From NCBI GenBank assembly GCA_026707665.1, contig JAPOWK010000159.1:1-64000 (forward strand): a stretch of 64,000 nucleotides of DNA, read 5' to 3'. Positions 34,302-44,241 of this stretch are shown piece by piece. The notes beneath the pieces were generated by a model that did no database searches, had not been told where the DNA came from, and saw nothing but the letters and a program-made list of their open reading frames with translations. Positions within the stretch are counted from its first letter, which is position 1; every line of letters starts with the position of its first letter. Made by a program: the position numbers and the translations under genes. This stretch comes from Chloroflexota bacterium (GTDB lineage Bacteria > Chloroflexota > Anaerolineae > Aggregatilineales > Phototrophicaceae).

Positions 34302-36101
34302 TCATTCATCCAGGCTTAACAGGGCCATGAAGGCTTCTTGCGGGACCTCGACTGAGCCGATCATCTTCATGCGTTTCTTGCCTTTTTTCTGCCTCTCCAG
34401 CAACTTCCTTTTGCGCGTGACATCGCCGCCATAGCACTTTGCCAGGACATCCTTGCGCAGAGCTTTCACATTGGCGCGCGATATGACCCGTTTCCCGATC
34501 GCTGCCTGCACCGGCACCACGAACATCTGCCGCGGGATTAAGGCTTTCAAACGACTCACGAGCCGCTGGCCCCGGTGATAGGCGTCATCCCGGTGGCATA
34601 TCATCGCCAGCGCATCCACCGAATCTTCATTGACGAGCACTTCAACCTTGACCAGGTCGCCAGCGCGATATTGGTAAAACTGGTAATCGAGGCTGGCGTA
34701 GCCTTGCGTCACGCTTTTGAGCTTGTCGTAAAAGTCAATGATGATTTCAGATAGCGGGATCGCGAAATGCAAGATGACGCGGCTGGCATCGAGGTATTCG
34801 GTGGTTTCGTAAAGGCCGCGCTTCTTGAGCGTCAAGTCCATGACCGGTCCGATATAGGTCTGGGGCACGTAGATCTGGATCTTCATCCAGGGCTCATGAA
34901 TTTCATCGATTGTGCTCTCGTCGGGCAGCAGTGCGGGGCTGTCGATCGAAACGATATTCCCGTCACGCTGCAAGACGCGGTATTCGACGCTGGGGGCGGT
35001 TGCGAGGATGTCCAGATCATACTCGCGTTCGAGTCGCTCCTGGATGATTTCCATGTGAAAGAGACCGAGAAAACCGACGCGAAAGCCGAAATTCAAGGCT
35101 TGTGAGGTCTCCGGTTGGTAAAGCAAGGAGGCGTCATTGAGTTGCAACTTTTCCAGGGCGTCACGCAGGTCAGCATAGTCTTCGTTGTTCGTCGGGTAGA
35201 TGCCGGCGAAGACCATCGGTTTGACTTGCTCGTAACCCGGCAGCGCCTGATCAGCGCCGTTCTTTGCCAGGGTGATCGTATCGCCGACGCGGCATTCCTG
35301 TACTGACTTTAGACCGGTGGCAATGTAGCCGACTTCGCCTGCCCAGAGCTCGCCGGTAGCGCGCATGACCGGATCAAATACACCAATCTCGACCGGCTCA
35401 AAGCGGGCGCCGGTGGCAAAGAGCTTGAGCATAGTACGCGCATTGATGTGTCCGTCCACCACGCGAACGTAAGCGATGACTCCCTTGTAGGCGTCGTAGT
35501 GAGAATCGAATACCAGCGCGCGCAACTTCTCCGCCGAGTCTGTCGTCGGCGCTGGCACATCGGCAATCACCTTGTCGAGCACATCAGATATGCCAAGCCC
35601 GTTCTTGGCGGATATCCGCGGCAAGTCTTCGACTGGCGTTCCCAGCAGCTCCTTGACATCGTTGGCGACTTCTTCCGGCTGCGCGGCCGCTAGATCAATC
35701 TTGTTAATGACCGGCAGGATCTCAAGGTCCTGCTCCAGGGCGAGGTAAACATTGGATAGCGTCTGCGCCTCAATGCCTTGACTGGCGTCAACGACAAGTA
35801 TGGCGCCTTCACAGGCTTGCAAGGCGCGGCTTACCTCGTAAGTGAAATCAACGTGGCCTGGTGTGTCTATCAGATTGATGATATAGGTCTGCCCATTGCG
35901 CGCGTCATACTTCATGCGCACTGCCGATGCCTTGATGGTGACGCCGCGCTCGCGCTCTAATGCCATACTATCAAGCAGTTGCTCTTGCATATCGCGTTCG
36001 CTGACTGTGTTGGTAAGTTCGAGCAGACGATCGGCCAGCGTGCTCTTGCCGTGATCAACATGGGCAATGATGCAGAAATTGCGGATATGCTCGATCTTCA
36101 T
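34302..36101 (-). CDS. lepA: Elongation factor 4 (LepA)
   Basis: The 599-residue translational GTPase has the G1 motif AHVDHGKST, G2/G3 with DTPGHVDF, G4 NKID, and the LepA-specific C-terminal domain ending in KQKKGKKRMK and a short tail. LepA acts on ribosomes during initiation and back-translocation. Length is normal for the family. It is separated from tlyA by 67 bases, with no other gene in between. Confidence 0.97.
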   Translation of the reverse strand: MKIEHIRNFCIIAHVDHGKSTLADRLLELTNTVSERDMQEQLLDSMALERERGVTIKASAVRMKYDARNGQTYIINLIDTPGHVDFTYEVSRALQACEGAILVVDASQGIEAQTLSNVYLALEQDLEILPVINKIDLAAAQPEEVANDVKELLGTPVEDLPRISAKNGLGISDVLDKVIADVPAPTTDSAEKLRALVFDSHYDAYKGVIAYVRVVDGHINARTMLKLFATGARFEPVEIGVFDPVMRATGELWAGEVGYIATGLKSVQECRVGDTITLAKNGADQALPGYEQVKPMVFAGIYPTNNEDYADLRDALEKLQLNDASLLYQPETSQALNFGFRVGFLGLFHMEIIQERLEREYDLDILATAPSVEYRVLQRDGNIVSIDSPALLPDESTIDEIHEPWMKIQIYVPQTYIGPVMDLTLKKRGLYETTEYLDASRVILHFAIPLSEIIIDFYDKLKSVTQGYASLDYQFYQYRAGDLVKVEVLVNEDSVDALAMICHRDDAYHRGQRLVSRLKALIPRQMFVVPVQAAIGKRVISRANVKALRKDVLAKCYGGDVTRKRKLLERQKKGKKRMKMIGSVEVPQEAFMALLSLDE

Positions 36102-36168
36102 CGATAGTCCGTGAACATAAGGCAGTTACGCCATTATGGAGCATGAGAGGAAAATGGAGTAGGGCAGG

Positions 36169-36966
36169 CTATTGATCAATGGCCGTAAGCGCGAGAATCT
36201 TGTCATGGAGCATCAGCGGTGGCGCGGCCGCTTGCAAGGACTTCAGCCACAAGAAGTATTCCACGTTGCCCTTCGCGCCAGTAATGGGCGAGCGCATCAA
36301 ATCCAGGACGGCGAAACGATGCGACTCCGCGGCCGCAGCCGTTTCTTGCAGCACGCGCCGGCGGACCCTTGTATCGCGGATTATGCCGCCTTTACCAACT
36401 TCCGATTTGGCGGCTTCGAATTGCGGCTTTACCAAGGCGATGACATCCGCGTCAGCTGCAATCAGGCGGGCTACGGCGGGCAGAATCAGGCGCAGCGATA
36501 TGAAAGAGACGTCGATGACGACGAGGTCAACGGGTTCGTCAAGCGATTCCAGATAGCGCGCATTGGTGTTCTCCATGGATTCGACGCGGCTGTCAGTCCG
36601 CAGACGATAATCGAGAATGCCCTTGCCAACATCAATCGCGTACACTTTCGCCGCGCCGTGCTGAAGTAGACAGTCGGTAAAGCCGCCCGTGCTCGACCCG
36701 ATGTCGGCGCAAAAGCGGCCAGTTGGATCGACGGGGAAAGTTGCCAGAGCGGCTTGCAGCTTGAGCCCGCCACGGCTGACGTATCGCGGCTTCTGCTTCA
36801 GCGTAATGATTGCGTCGGGGCGGACCAGGGCGCCCGGCTTGTCTACGATATTGGCGTCTACGCGCACTTCGCGCGCCATAATCATGGCAGCGGCTTTGCT
36901 GCAGCTGATGGCGAGCTGGCGCTTCACAAGCAGGGCATCCAGACGGGTTTTCCTCGTTGACTTCAA
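36169..36966 (-). CDS. tlyA: TlyA-family rRNA 2'-O-methyltransferase
   Basis: The 265-residue protein has an N-terminal S4 RNA-binding domain (RLDALLVKRQLA, residues 8-60) and an FtsJ-like Rossmann methyltransferase domain with SRGGLKL, the SAM loop DIGSSTGGFTDCLL, VIDVSFISL and LVKPQFE, consistent with the K-D-K-E tetrad. TlyA enzymes methylate cytidines in 16S or 23S rRNA. The start is TTG 36966, overlapping the stop of the protease gene (TTGA), so the two are translationally coupled. Confidence 0.92.
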   Translation of the reverse strand: MKSTRKTRLDALLVKRQLAISCSKAAAMIMAREVRVDANIVDKPGALVRPDAIITLKQKPRYVSRGGLKLQAALATFPVDPTGRFCADIGSSTGGFTDCLLQHGAAKVYAIDVGKGILDYRLRTDSRVESMENTNARYLESLDEPVDLVVIDVSFISLRLILPAVARLIAADADVIALVKPQFEAAKSEVGKGGIIRDTRVRRRVLQETAAAAESHRFAVLDLMRSPITGAKGNVEYFLWLKSLQAAAPPLMLHDKILALTAIDQ

Positions 36967-39170
36967 CCGTACACCATGGCGATTTCAATATTTGCATAAG
37001 GTTGGTCGGCGGAGAAAAAGAACTCGTCAGCTGCGTGGGGGATAAATCCATCCGCTTCGATGACTACACTGTAGAACGTATCAAATGCCAGAGGACGCGG
37101 GAACTGAAAGTCGCCATTGCGGTCTGTCGTGGCGAGGTCGAAGATCTGATCTTCTCTCCATTCAAACTCGCTCGCCGTATAATCAGCGCCAATTAACACG
37201 ATGGTGATGCTGGGTATTCCCCGACCGGTCGCGGCGTCAATCACCCTGCCTGACAGAATCGTGCCTTCAAACCTGGCCAAGCGGTCAATCGGCAACTGGC
37301 CGATGCCGACGATTACCTCTTGTTCTATCAGTTTCAGATTATTCACCAGGAGTTGCAATTTATAGCTGCCGTCGGCCGGGTTCGCCAACGAAACGGTATA
37401 GTCCGAGCCCGATTCGACGGTTTGCCAGGGACTGGTGGTTTCGAAAAAGACTTGGTCATCCACGAGCCAGCGCAAGGTCCAGGGCGTGCCGGCCGCCATT
37501 AGATGCCAATCGAATAGGGCGTACAGCGCGGGAATCGACGTGGGAAAACTCGAGAGAGCGGTCGCCCGGCGCGCCTCTGACGGTGAATCCGCCGTCGCAT
37601 GTCGGAGGCGAGTGAAAATCTCCGGCAATGGTCCTGCGGGCCGTCCGGAAACGATGAAGTCAGACGTGGCTGAGAGCGCGCCGTCGATGTACAGTTCCAG
37701 CCGGTACTTCCCGGGAAGCAAGCCGCCGTTCGGCGCGACACGGATGACCTTGGCGCCGTGACTTGCGTCCGACCAGCGGTTAGCGCTGCGCGCGACTTCG
37801 ACGCCGCCAAAATACCAGATAGCCGACCAAGGACTGCCCAGCGGCATATTCGCATGGAGAAAGCGGGCGGAGGCAATGTCGCCCAGGGGCAAGATAGAGC
37901 CGTTGCCAACCAACGCTCCGCTTTGGTCAAGCGTCCCGAAGACGATGTCGCTGAATTGCGACCGGTTCAGGGCGCTGCCTCCTACCACGATACGCTGGCT
38001 TCCCACGGATGTGCCGTTGATAAGCAGCGTAAATTCGTATGCGCCATTGGCCCAGGCTTGCTCACGACTGCCGATATACCAGAGCCCGTTTTCGCGGCCG
38101 CTCCAGCGCACTGGTGGCAAGCTGAAAGTCGCATCCGGGATGCCGTCGCGGGAAACTCGCAATTCATAGACGGTTTCGGGCGTCATATTGTCGTAGTCAA
38201 AAAAGAAGAACAAGCTGTTTGTATTGTTCGGCATTGATCCCACGACGGTAGAAGGCGCCCCATCGGAGACAGACGGCGCGAAGAACAGCCGGGAGACGCG
38301 TGGCGGGTTCAAGGGCAGCGGTGGCTCCACCGGCGCGCTAACCAAATCCACGGTCAAGCCATTGCGGGCGCCGCGGATTAGACTCCGCGCGTGGCTTATC
38401 GGTCGCACGGTGCTCACAAAGTCTCCAGTTGGAACGCAGCTGTCGCTGGCATTCACCAGGCCATCGCGATTGGTGTCGGCGAAAAAGCGACAGCTTGCGG
38501 TGGCCGCCAATCCACTCAACGGGGCGCTGGTGGGGATGCCAATGAGCAGACCGGAGCTATTGTAGGCGCCGCCGCCAGACATGGCGCCAGGTATTTCGGC
38601 ACGGGTCTTAAACCACGATGATCGCGCGCCGATTGGCTCGCTGATGAATGCGGTAACGGTACCGCGCGTCGTTGCCACCGCTTCATTTCCGAAGTCCGGG
38701 AATCCAGCTACGATGAGGGTGTCATCGAGGGACAAGTCATCTGAGCTGCTGATATCGGCGAAGGGCAAGATCGGCAATTCACTCCTGGCGATGAGCCTGC
38801 CATCCAATTCTCGAGTTATGCGAAGTATTGCGATGTCCAAGCCTTCATCAGCGCTGAATACTTCCGCCCGGTATTTGGGAATAGGCGGCTCAGACAAGTC
38901 CACATTGAGGGATACGATTAGCTGATCGCCATCGCATTGCCGGCCGGGCACAACACTATGGGCATTGGTGATGATCAAGCCGTCAGCGCTAATTAGGGTG
39001 CCGCTGCTCACGCAGTTGATGACCAGGTTATTGTTGACGCTCTTTGCCTGGTAAATGAAAACGGTCGCTCTCTTTATCCGGTCGACGTCGAGTGAGGTAG
39101 CGCTTTGCGTCCAAGCCTTGACTGAGAATAGAAGCAGCAAAAGAATCGCGCTGCAGCAACGTTTAGACAT
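36963..39170 (-). CDS. Secreted trypsin-like serine protease with C-terminal beta domains
   Basis: The 735-residue protein has a signal peptide (residues 1-21), an S1C/trypsin-like domain (about 30-260) with His in ITNAHSVV, Asp in GLDIAILRI and Ser in AMSGGGAYN (the usual GNSGGP is altered but Ser-Gly-Gly remains), then repeated beta-rich segments and a carboxypeptidase regulatory-like domain (about 640-735, SGRVIDAATGRGIPSITIVL). It probably acts at the cell surface. A DTNRDGLVNASDSC stretch resembles a dockerin/EF-hand calcium loop. It is followed by tlyA and preceded by two small membrane-protein genes on the same strand. Confidence 0.8.
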   Translation of the reverse strand: MSKRCCSAILLLLLFSVKAWTQSATSLDVDRIKRATVFIYQAKSVNNNLVINCVSSGTLISADGLIITNAHSVVPGRQCDGDQLIVSLNVDLSEPPIPKYRAEVFSADEGLDIAILRITRELDGRLIARSELPILPFADISSSDDLSLDDTLIVAGFPDFGNEAVATTRGTVTAFISEPIGARSSWFKTRAEIPGAMSGGGAYNSSGLLIGIPTSAPLSGLAATASCRFFADTNRDGLVNASDSCVPTGDFVSTVRPISHARSLIRGARNGLTVDLVSAPVEPPLPLNPPRVSRLFFAPSVSDGAPSTVVGSMPNNTNSLFFFFDYDNMTPETVYELRVSRDGIPDATFSLPPVRWSGRENGLWYIGSREQAWANGAYEFTLLINGTSVGSQRIVVGGSALNRSQFSDIVFGTLDQSGALVGNGSILPLGDIASARFLHANMPLGSPWSAIWYFGGVEVARSANRWSDASHGAKVIRVAPNGGLLPGKYRLELYIDGALSATSDFIVSGRPAGPLPEIFTRLRHATADSPSEARRATALSSFPTSIPALYALFDWHLMAAGTPWTLRWLVDDQVFFETTSPWQTVESGSDYTVSLANPADGSYKLQLLVNNLKLIEQEVIVGIGQLPIDRLARFEGTILSGRVIDAATGRGIPSITIVLIGADYTASEFEWREDQIFDLATTDRNGDFQFPRPLAFDTFYSVVIEADGFIPHAADEFFFSADQPYANIEIAMVYG

Positions 39171-39188
39171 GCTGGCTCCAGCAGTCCA

Positions 39189-39788
39189 TTAGAATTCCAG
39201 GTGCTGAATAAACCATCGCAATGTTTCCAGTTCGCGCTGATAGATTTCCGCATCGGCGCGAAATGAGACAACGAGCGCTTGTCCCCGCCGTATCGTCAGA
39301 ATGTCTAAGCCGTTGACTATCGACGAAACACCTTCCAGGAACGGGCTGGAATCGCGCGCGACGAACGAATAAGACATCGAGACCGCCAGTGCGTCGTCGG
39401 CCAGAAGGTAGTCATCATAACCGAGAACCGTGTAGTCAGTCAGGACTTGCGACCGCTGGAGCGTCAACTGATCGAAGACGTTGCGCTCGCTGGTATCGCG
39501 CCCCACCGGCGCCGCGCTGACTTCGATAACTGTGTTGAAGCCGCGGTGCGCCATATCTCTTACTCGAAAGATGAACGATCCGGTTTCTTCAAGCAGCCAG
39601 CGCGCCGGATATTTGGCGCTGATACCCGCTTCAAGATTGTTGTATTCGCTTGCCAGATTCAGCGTCGACTCGCGCTGATTGAAGCCGAGAGCAAGCCCGG
39701 CGACGATTAGAATATAGGTAATGGCGATTGACCAACGCTGTCGCGCGGTGATCTGAACTGCAGGCGATCGACCGGTTTCAAATTCCAT
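39189..39788 (-). CDS. Single-helix membrane protein, unknown extracytoplasmic domain
   Basis: The 199-residue protein has one membrane helix (about residues 20-37) and an external domain with the pattern of PsbP/DcrB-like folds (AGISAKYPARWLLEE and a final RELETLRWFIQHLEF helix). The assignment is tentative. It overlaps the upstream PrsW-like gene by 11 bases and precedes the protease gene by 18 bases, so the three probably form one transcript. Confidence 0.65.
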   Translation of the reverse strand: MEFETGRSPAVQITARQRWSIAITYILIVAGLALGFNQRESTLNLASEYNNLEAGISAKYPARWLLEETGSFIFRVRDMAHRGFNTVIEVSAAPVGRDTSERNVFDQLTLQRSQVLTDYTVLGYDDYLLADDALAVSMSYSFVARDSSPFLEGVSSIVNGLDILTIRRGQALVVSFRADAEIYQRELETLRWFIQHLEF

Positions 39789-40689
39789 TGGGATTCCACT
39801 GACTCATGTAGGCTTCGCGTTCGCGCCGCTCCGAGTTGCTGTAGAGAAAGTACACAATGCCTAAGGCAAGTATAAGCGAGGCGCCTAGCAAAGCGACGGC
39901 GAACAGCGGCCGATCGGTGTTACCGGCTGTGCTTAGAGGACCACTCATGAATCCGCCAACCAAGCCCGTTATCAATCCGGTTGAAAGGGCCGCGACCAGG
40001 ACATTGATCGGCAAGACCAAGGGATGCGCGTCGGAAAAGTACGATTCTATGATGCCCAATGCGATGAACATGCTGGACGCTAACTGAACGGTTACGTTTG
40101 AGAGCAAGTAAATCGCCGAGACATTCCAACTGGGTTCCAGCTGCCAAACCACAGCGAAGTTCAGAAAACCACTGTAGCCGAGCGCGCCGGCAAACGCGTA
40201 GGCGATGCCATCGGCGCGAACGCGCAAACCCTGCGGGTAAATGAGGTAGCGGAGCACGATGAATTTGAGCCCGGCATCGGCAAAGCCGGCCGTAAGTGTG
40301 TAACCTAGAATTCGTGAGAGTACCGACTGTAGCGGCAACCACTCCTGAACGCGAAAGAAATCTTGCACGAGCGGCAATCCAATGGCGGAGGCCGTCAAAG
40401 CCGAGACAACTGCTACTCCCAATAGACGCCTGCGTGGACGGGCTACCCGGGATTCCGGCAGCACGGAAACATACAGCCATAGCATCAAAGGCAAGGCAAC
40501 AAGGGCAAATGAAAGCGCGCGATCAATCCGCGTTTCGAAGCGCGACTGAATGAACTCTCCGATCAAGACGATAAGCAGCAGGGCAGAAGTCAAAATCAAG
40601 AGTTGCAAAGCGAGACTGCGCCAAACTGGCAGAAACGAATATGTATCTGCCTGCGGAGGATTGGGTTGGACACGGGTTTCCGGCTGCAT
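39778..40689 (-). CDS. PrsW-like multi-pass membrane protein, active site degenerate
   Basis: The 303-residue protein has about seven membrane helices. The segment GFADAGLKFIVLRYLIYP, then RADGIAYAFAGALGYSGFLNF, resembles the PrsW/CPBP-like protease core (EExxK ... DGxxYGxxxGLGFAxxEN), but the paired Glu are absent (AD instead of EE) and EN is LN. It may be a non-catalytic homologue. It is the first gene of the minus-strand run leading to the secreted protease. The family link is moderate. Confidence 0.55.
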   Translation of the reverse strand: MQPETRVQPNPPQADTYSFLPVWRSLALQLLILTSALLLIVLIGEFIQSRFETRIDRALSFALVALPLMLWLYVSVLPESRVARPRRRLLGVAVVSALTASAIGLPLVQDFFRVQEWLPLQSVLSRILGYTLTAGFADAGLKFIVLRYLIYPQGLRVRADGIAYAFAGALGYSGFLNFAVVWQLEPSWNVSAIYLLSNVTVQLASSMFIALGIIESYFSDAHPLVLPINVLVAALSTGLITGLVGGFMSGPLSTAGNTDRPLFAVALLGASLILALGIVYFLYSNSERREREAYMSQWNPNGI

Positions 40690-40765
40690 TAATCGGCGGC
40701 TTTTCTTCCAGACACAGTGGCGACCATCTATAATGTAACCTACGAAAACTCGGCGAGAATGTAAA

Positions 40766-42499
40766 GTGGCATTGCGCGACGTGACCGTGGCTCAAGCGGC
40801 GAATCTTATCGACGGCCGGCTAGCGCGACGGCGCGTTTTCGGTTGGCAGGCCTTCGTGGAGAAATCGGCTATATCATGGAGCGTCGCGGCGCCATCACGG
40901 ACGTTCAGGCGGATTCTCCTTAGCGTAGTCGGCATTCTGGTTCTTGCGAGCTGCGGCGCGGCAGAGACAACCCTGCCATGTGAAGTGGACCGCCGCTGCC
41001 TGCGCTACGCCATTTCAGTGGATATCCCCGTACTGGATCCGCACGAAAGCAACTTGCCGGAAGCCGGCATGATCTTCCGCCAAATATACGACACGTTGAT
41101 CTATCGAGACGATGAAAGCCGCCAGTTTGTGCCTGGATTAGCCACCGACTGGCAAGTTTCGCCCGATGGTCTCGTCTACACATTTCACTTGCGCCCAAAT
41201 GTGGCGTTTCACGATGGCAGCGCGTTCACAGCAGAGTCGGTCGCGCGCAATATTGAACGCATCTTTCATCCCGACTCGGGATCGTCGCTGGCGAGGGAAC
41301 TATTCGGACCACTTCAGCAATATGAAATCTTGGACGAGCACACCATTCGTCTGCGCTTGTATGAGCCCTATGCCGCGCTTTTGGACGGGCTGGCACAGCC
41401 CTATCTCGGGATCGCCAGCCCGGCGGCGCTCGAGCGATACGATAGACTGCGCTATCAATATCATCAGTCGGGGACCGGTCCCTTTATGCTGGAAGATTAT
41501 TTGCCGGGCAAGCGCATTGTCCTCAGGCGATACGGGTCCTACTCGGTTGATTCAGCCAACTATGAGCCATTGAGCGGCGAAGAAATCGAGCGCATTGAGA
41601 TTTCGATCATCGGCGAAAGCGACGCCGATTTGGTTTCGCTTTTGGGAATTTCTCAAGATGTGATCGATGACGTCAGCCCCGGTGCGGCGCAACGCCTTTC
41701 CGGGAATAGCCGTGCGATGTTGTTCCCGACGCAGATCCCCGGGCAGTCGGTGCAATTCGTCTTCAACACGAACCGCCGGCATCTCGACGATCACGCCGTT
41801 CGCTTGAGCCTTCTATTGGCGACCAATCGGATCGCCATCATCGACCAAGTGTACTTCAACACCTCGCCACTCGCTTGGATGCCCCTGTCCGAAAGCACCG
41901 GCTTTGCCCATACCGGCTTCATCGGGGAATACGAATTCGATCTCGTTCAGGCACAGGCGGCGCTGTCTGCGGCCGGTTATGCTGATGCTGATGGTGACGG
42001 CCTGCTCGACCTGGACGGCGCTACGCTTTCTTTGACGATGCTGGTTCCGCCGTGGGGGCAGCTTCCAGAGGTAGCGGCTCTGCTTCAAGAACAGTGGCGG
42101 CAGATTGGCGTGCGCCTGGTGACGGAGCCGGTGACGGGAGAATCACAACTCCAGTCTTTAATCCAATCTCGTGAATTTGACTTGCTCCCCGTTACCAACT
42201 ATGGAATCGACCCCGGAATTCTCGGCCGCGTGTTTCTCGATCGCTCCCTGTACGCTTATGCTCGCGCCCAGCACCCAGTTTTGAATGATAAGCTCGTACG
42301 CGCCGCGCAAGAACTGGACCCAGCCCAGCGACGCACGCAGTATTACGAGATTCAATCGCTGCTGATGCAAGAGGCGCTGCTGTTGCCGATCCGCGAGGTT
42401 GTGCGCTTGCGGGCGGCCAGCGCCAATGTAGACGGTCTTCGCTATGATGCCTACGGTCTATACCCCTTATGGTATAACGTGGCGATCACTGCAAACTGA
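40766..42499 (+). CDS. ABC transporter solute-binding lipoprotein, family 5 (peptide/nickel type)
   Basis: The 577-residue protein has a hydrophobic leader ending in the lipobox LVLASC and the family 5 fold with DIPVLDPHESN, the YDTLIYRDDESRQFVPGLATDW pattern and FHDGSAFTAESV. It would bind peptides or similar ligands outside the membrane. The annotated start is GTG 40766; another GTG at 40856 would give a more usual signal length. No permease genes adjoin it. TATAAT at 40729-40734 is a possible -10. The gene ends one base before the converging isopentenyl phosphate kinase gene. Confidence 0.88.
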   Translation: MALRDVTVAQAANLIDGRLARRRVFGWQAFVEKSAISWSVAAPSRTFRRILLSVVGILVLASCGAAETTLPCEVDRRCLRYAISVDIPVLDPHESNLPEAGMIFRQIYDTLIYRDDESRQFVPGLATDWQVSPDGLVYTFHLRPNVAFHDGSAFTAESVARNIERIFHPDSGSSLARELFGPLQQYEILDEHTIRLRLYEPYAALLDGLAQPYLGIASPAALERYDRLRYQYHQSGTGPFMLEDYLPGKRIVLRRYGSYSVDSANYEPLSGEEIERIEISIIGESDADLVSLLGISQDVIDDVSPGAAQRLSGNSRAMLFPTQIPGQSVQFVFNTNRRHLDDHAVRLSLLLATNRIAIIDQVYFNTSPLAWMPLSESTGFAHTGFIGEYEFDLVQAQAALSAAGYADADGDGLLDLDGATLSLTMLVPPWGQLPEVAALLQEQWRQIGVRLVTEPVTGESQLQSLIQSREFDLLPVTNYGIDPGILGRVFLDRSLYAYARAQHPVLNDKLVRAAQELDPAQRRTQYYEIQSLLMQEALLLPIREVVRLRAASANVDGLRYDAYGLYPLWYNVAITAN

Positions 42500-42500
42500 A

Positions 42501-43292
42501 TCAGGTGTCCGCGCAGATCCGCGTACCGATCGATTGGCGATTGATAAGCAGATCGTACAATACATTATCGCGCCGTCCGTCCGCAATGATCACGGCGAGA
42601 GACGGGTGATCGCGTACAAGCGCGACCATCGTTTCAACCTTTTGCAGCATACCGCCGGTTACGTCGACGCCATGCGAACCAGCTAGCGCAGAGCGAACGT
42701 CGGCCAACGAGCTCGGCGTGATTCGAGGAATCAGTTCTCCGTTCCGGTCAAGCACGCCAGCCGTCTCGCCCAGGAGAATAATCAGTTGAGCGCGAAGCTT
42801 TCCCACCAGGTGCGCAAAGAGTGCCTCGGTTGACATGATCGTTCCGCCAATATTCTCGTCAAGGGCAATATCGCCATGGATCAGCGGAATCAGTTGTTTG
42901 TCTAGCGCCAAAGCCAGCGCGCGGCTGTCAAAGGATTTTATCCGCTTGTCGCTGGCCACGATTGTAGATGAGGGTTGGAATCGCATCGTTGGCACGCCCG
43001 CGGCGTGGAATTCGCTTTGCACCAGAAGGCTAAGTTCGGCAGCGACCGCGCCGACTCGAACGAAGCCCTGAAAATCGCGGTCGGTTTGCACGCCTTCAAC
43101 AGTTCGATATTTCTGCGCTTCGAAATGTCCAAAGGAACCGCTTCCGTGTCCGATGATGAGGCGGATATGTTGGGAATGATCGCGAAGGTGAACAAACTGT
43201 CTCGCGATTCGGCGGACCCTTTCCGGTCGAAAAGACTTCGCTTTCGTTTTGTCCGTGATCAGCGATCCGCCGAGCTTAATCAGAATCGTCAA
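42501..43292 (-). CDS. Isopentenyl phosphate kinase
   Basis: The 263-residue amino-acid-kinase-fold enzyme converts isopentenyl phosphate to isopentenyl diphosphate. It shows IKLGGSLITDK, GHGSGSFGH with the family-typical His, the HGDIALDE strand, LLGETAGVLDR and VDVTGGMLQKV. It starts with TTG 43292 and overlaps the end of the mevalonate kinase gene by 17 bases. Its presence beside mevalonate kinase and a decarboxylase, without phosphomevalonate kinase, indicates the alternative mevalonate route through isopentenyl phosphate, shown biochemically in the Chloroflexota species Roseiflexus castenholzii. Confidence 0.92.
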   Translation of the reverse strand: MTILIKLGGSLITDKTKAKSFRPERVRRIARQFVHLRDHSQHIRLIIGHGSGSFGHFEAQKYRTVEGVQTDRDFQGFVRVGAVAAELSLLVQSEFHAAGVPTMRFQPSSTIVASDKRIKSFDSRALALALDKQLIPLIHGDIALDENIGGTIMSTEALFAHLVGKLRAQLIILLGETAGVLDRNGELIPRITPSSLADVRSALAGSHGVDVTGGMLQKVETMVALVRDHPSLAVIIADGRRDNVLYDLLINRQSIGTRICADT

Positions 43293-44235
43293 TTTGCGAT
43301 CCTTGGCCTGCGACCGTCAACATCACTTGCCTGGCTCCAGCTTCAATCAGACATTGCTTCACTGCTGGCGCCGTCTCTTCTTCCACGAGCGCGATGATAT
43401 TGCCGCCACGCCCGCCGCCGGAGAGTTTCGCCCCCAGCGCGCCCGCGTGCAAAGCGGCTTCGACAAGATGGTCCAACTCTGGGCAGGACACGTTCAGCGC
43501 CTGCAGCAAGCGATGGTTCGCCGACATCAACTCACCCAGACGGGCTCCATTGCTGTAGTCGATGCAGTCCCTGGCCTCATTGACGATGGAGCCAATGTCA
43601 TCAAATACGCGGGCAGATTGGGCTGGCGCCAGACGAACCTGCGTACGAACATCAGCGACCGCATCGCGCGTCAACGAGGCGATTCCGCTATCAGCCAGCA
43701 GAATCCAAAGCGGGTCAGCGAATTCAAGGAAGTCTAGCGAGCCCCCTTTCGAAAAGTATACCGGCAATTCGTATACGACTACGGTGTTGTCGATGCCGCT
43801 CGGCGTGCCATGATGCTCCTTTTCCACTTCGAATACGAGCCGATTCAAGGCTTCGTTTGGAATGATTGCGCCATGGAACTGGGCAATAACGCGCCCTATC
43901 GCAGCCGACACGGCGGCCCCGCTCCCTAGCCCACTTGCGATCGGTATATCCGACTGTACTCTGATTTCGCCTTGGAGGCTTTCCAGGCCGAAATATTGCA
44001 CGGTCAAAGCAGCCATCAAAGCCAGTGGATCCGAGGATTCGATACTGCCTGTGTCAATCGTCAGCGGCGGGCGCGCCAGATCTTCGGCGATGAGTGTCAA
44101 GGGCGACCTCGTAGCCCTGAAAGTCGCGTTGGCGCGAATGCCGGAAAGGGGCAAAGCAATAGCTGGCATGCCATAAACGACGGCGTGCTCGCCAACAAGG
44201 ATGGCTTTGCCTGGCGCGCTCGCTTTCGCGCTCAT
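43276..44235 (-). CDS. Mevalonate kinase
   Basis: The 319-residue GHMP kinase has APGKAILVGEHAVVYG at the N-terminus, the ATP motif IPIASGLGSGAAVSAA and GTPSGIDNTV, which is diagnostic of mevalonate kinase, and the C-terminal KLSGGGRGG motif. It phosphorylates mevalonate at position 5. It sits 6 bases downstream of the UbiA gene and overlaps isopentenyl phosphate kinase, so the three genes are probably one operon. Confidence 0.94.
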   Translation of the reverse strand: MSAKASAPGKAILVGEHAVVYGMPAIALPLSGIRANATFRATRSPLTLIAEDLARPPLTIDTGSIESSDPLALMAALTVQYFGLESLQGEIRVQSDIPIASGLGSGAAVSAAIGRVIAQFHGAIIPNEALNRLVFEVEKEHHGTPSGIDNTVVVYELPVYFSKGGSLDFLEFADPLWILLADSGIASLTRDAVADVRTQVRLAPAQSARVFDDIGSIVNEARDCIDYSNGARLGELMSANHRLLQALNVSCPELDHLVEAALHAGALGAKLSGGGRGGNIIALVEEETAPAVKQCLIEAGARQVMLTVAGQGSQIDDSD

Positions 44236-44241
44236 GAGGGT

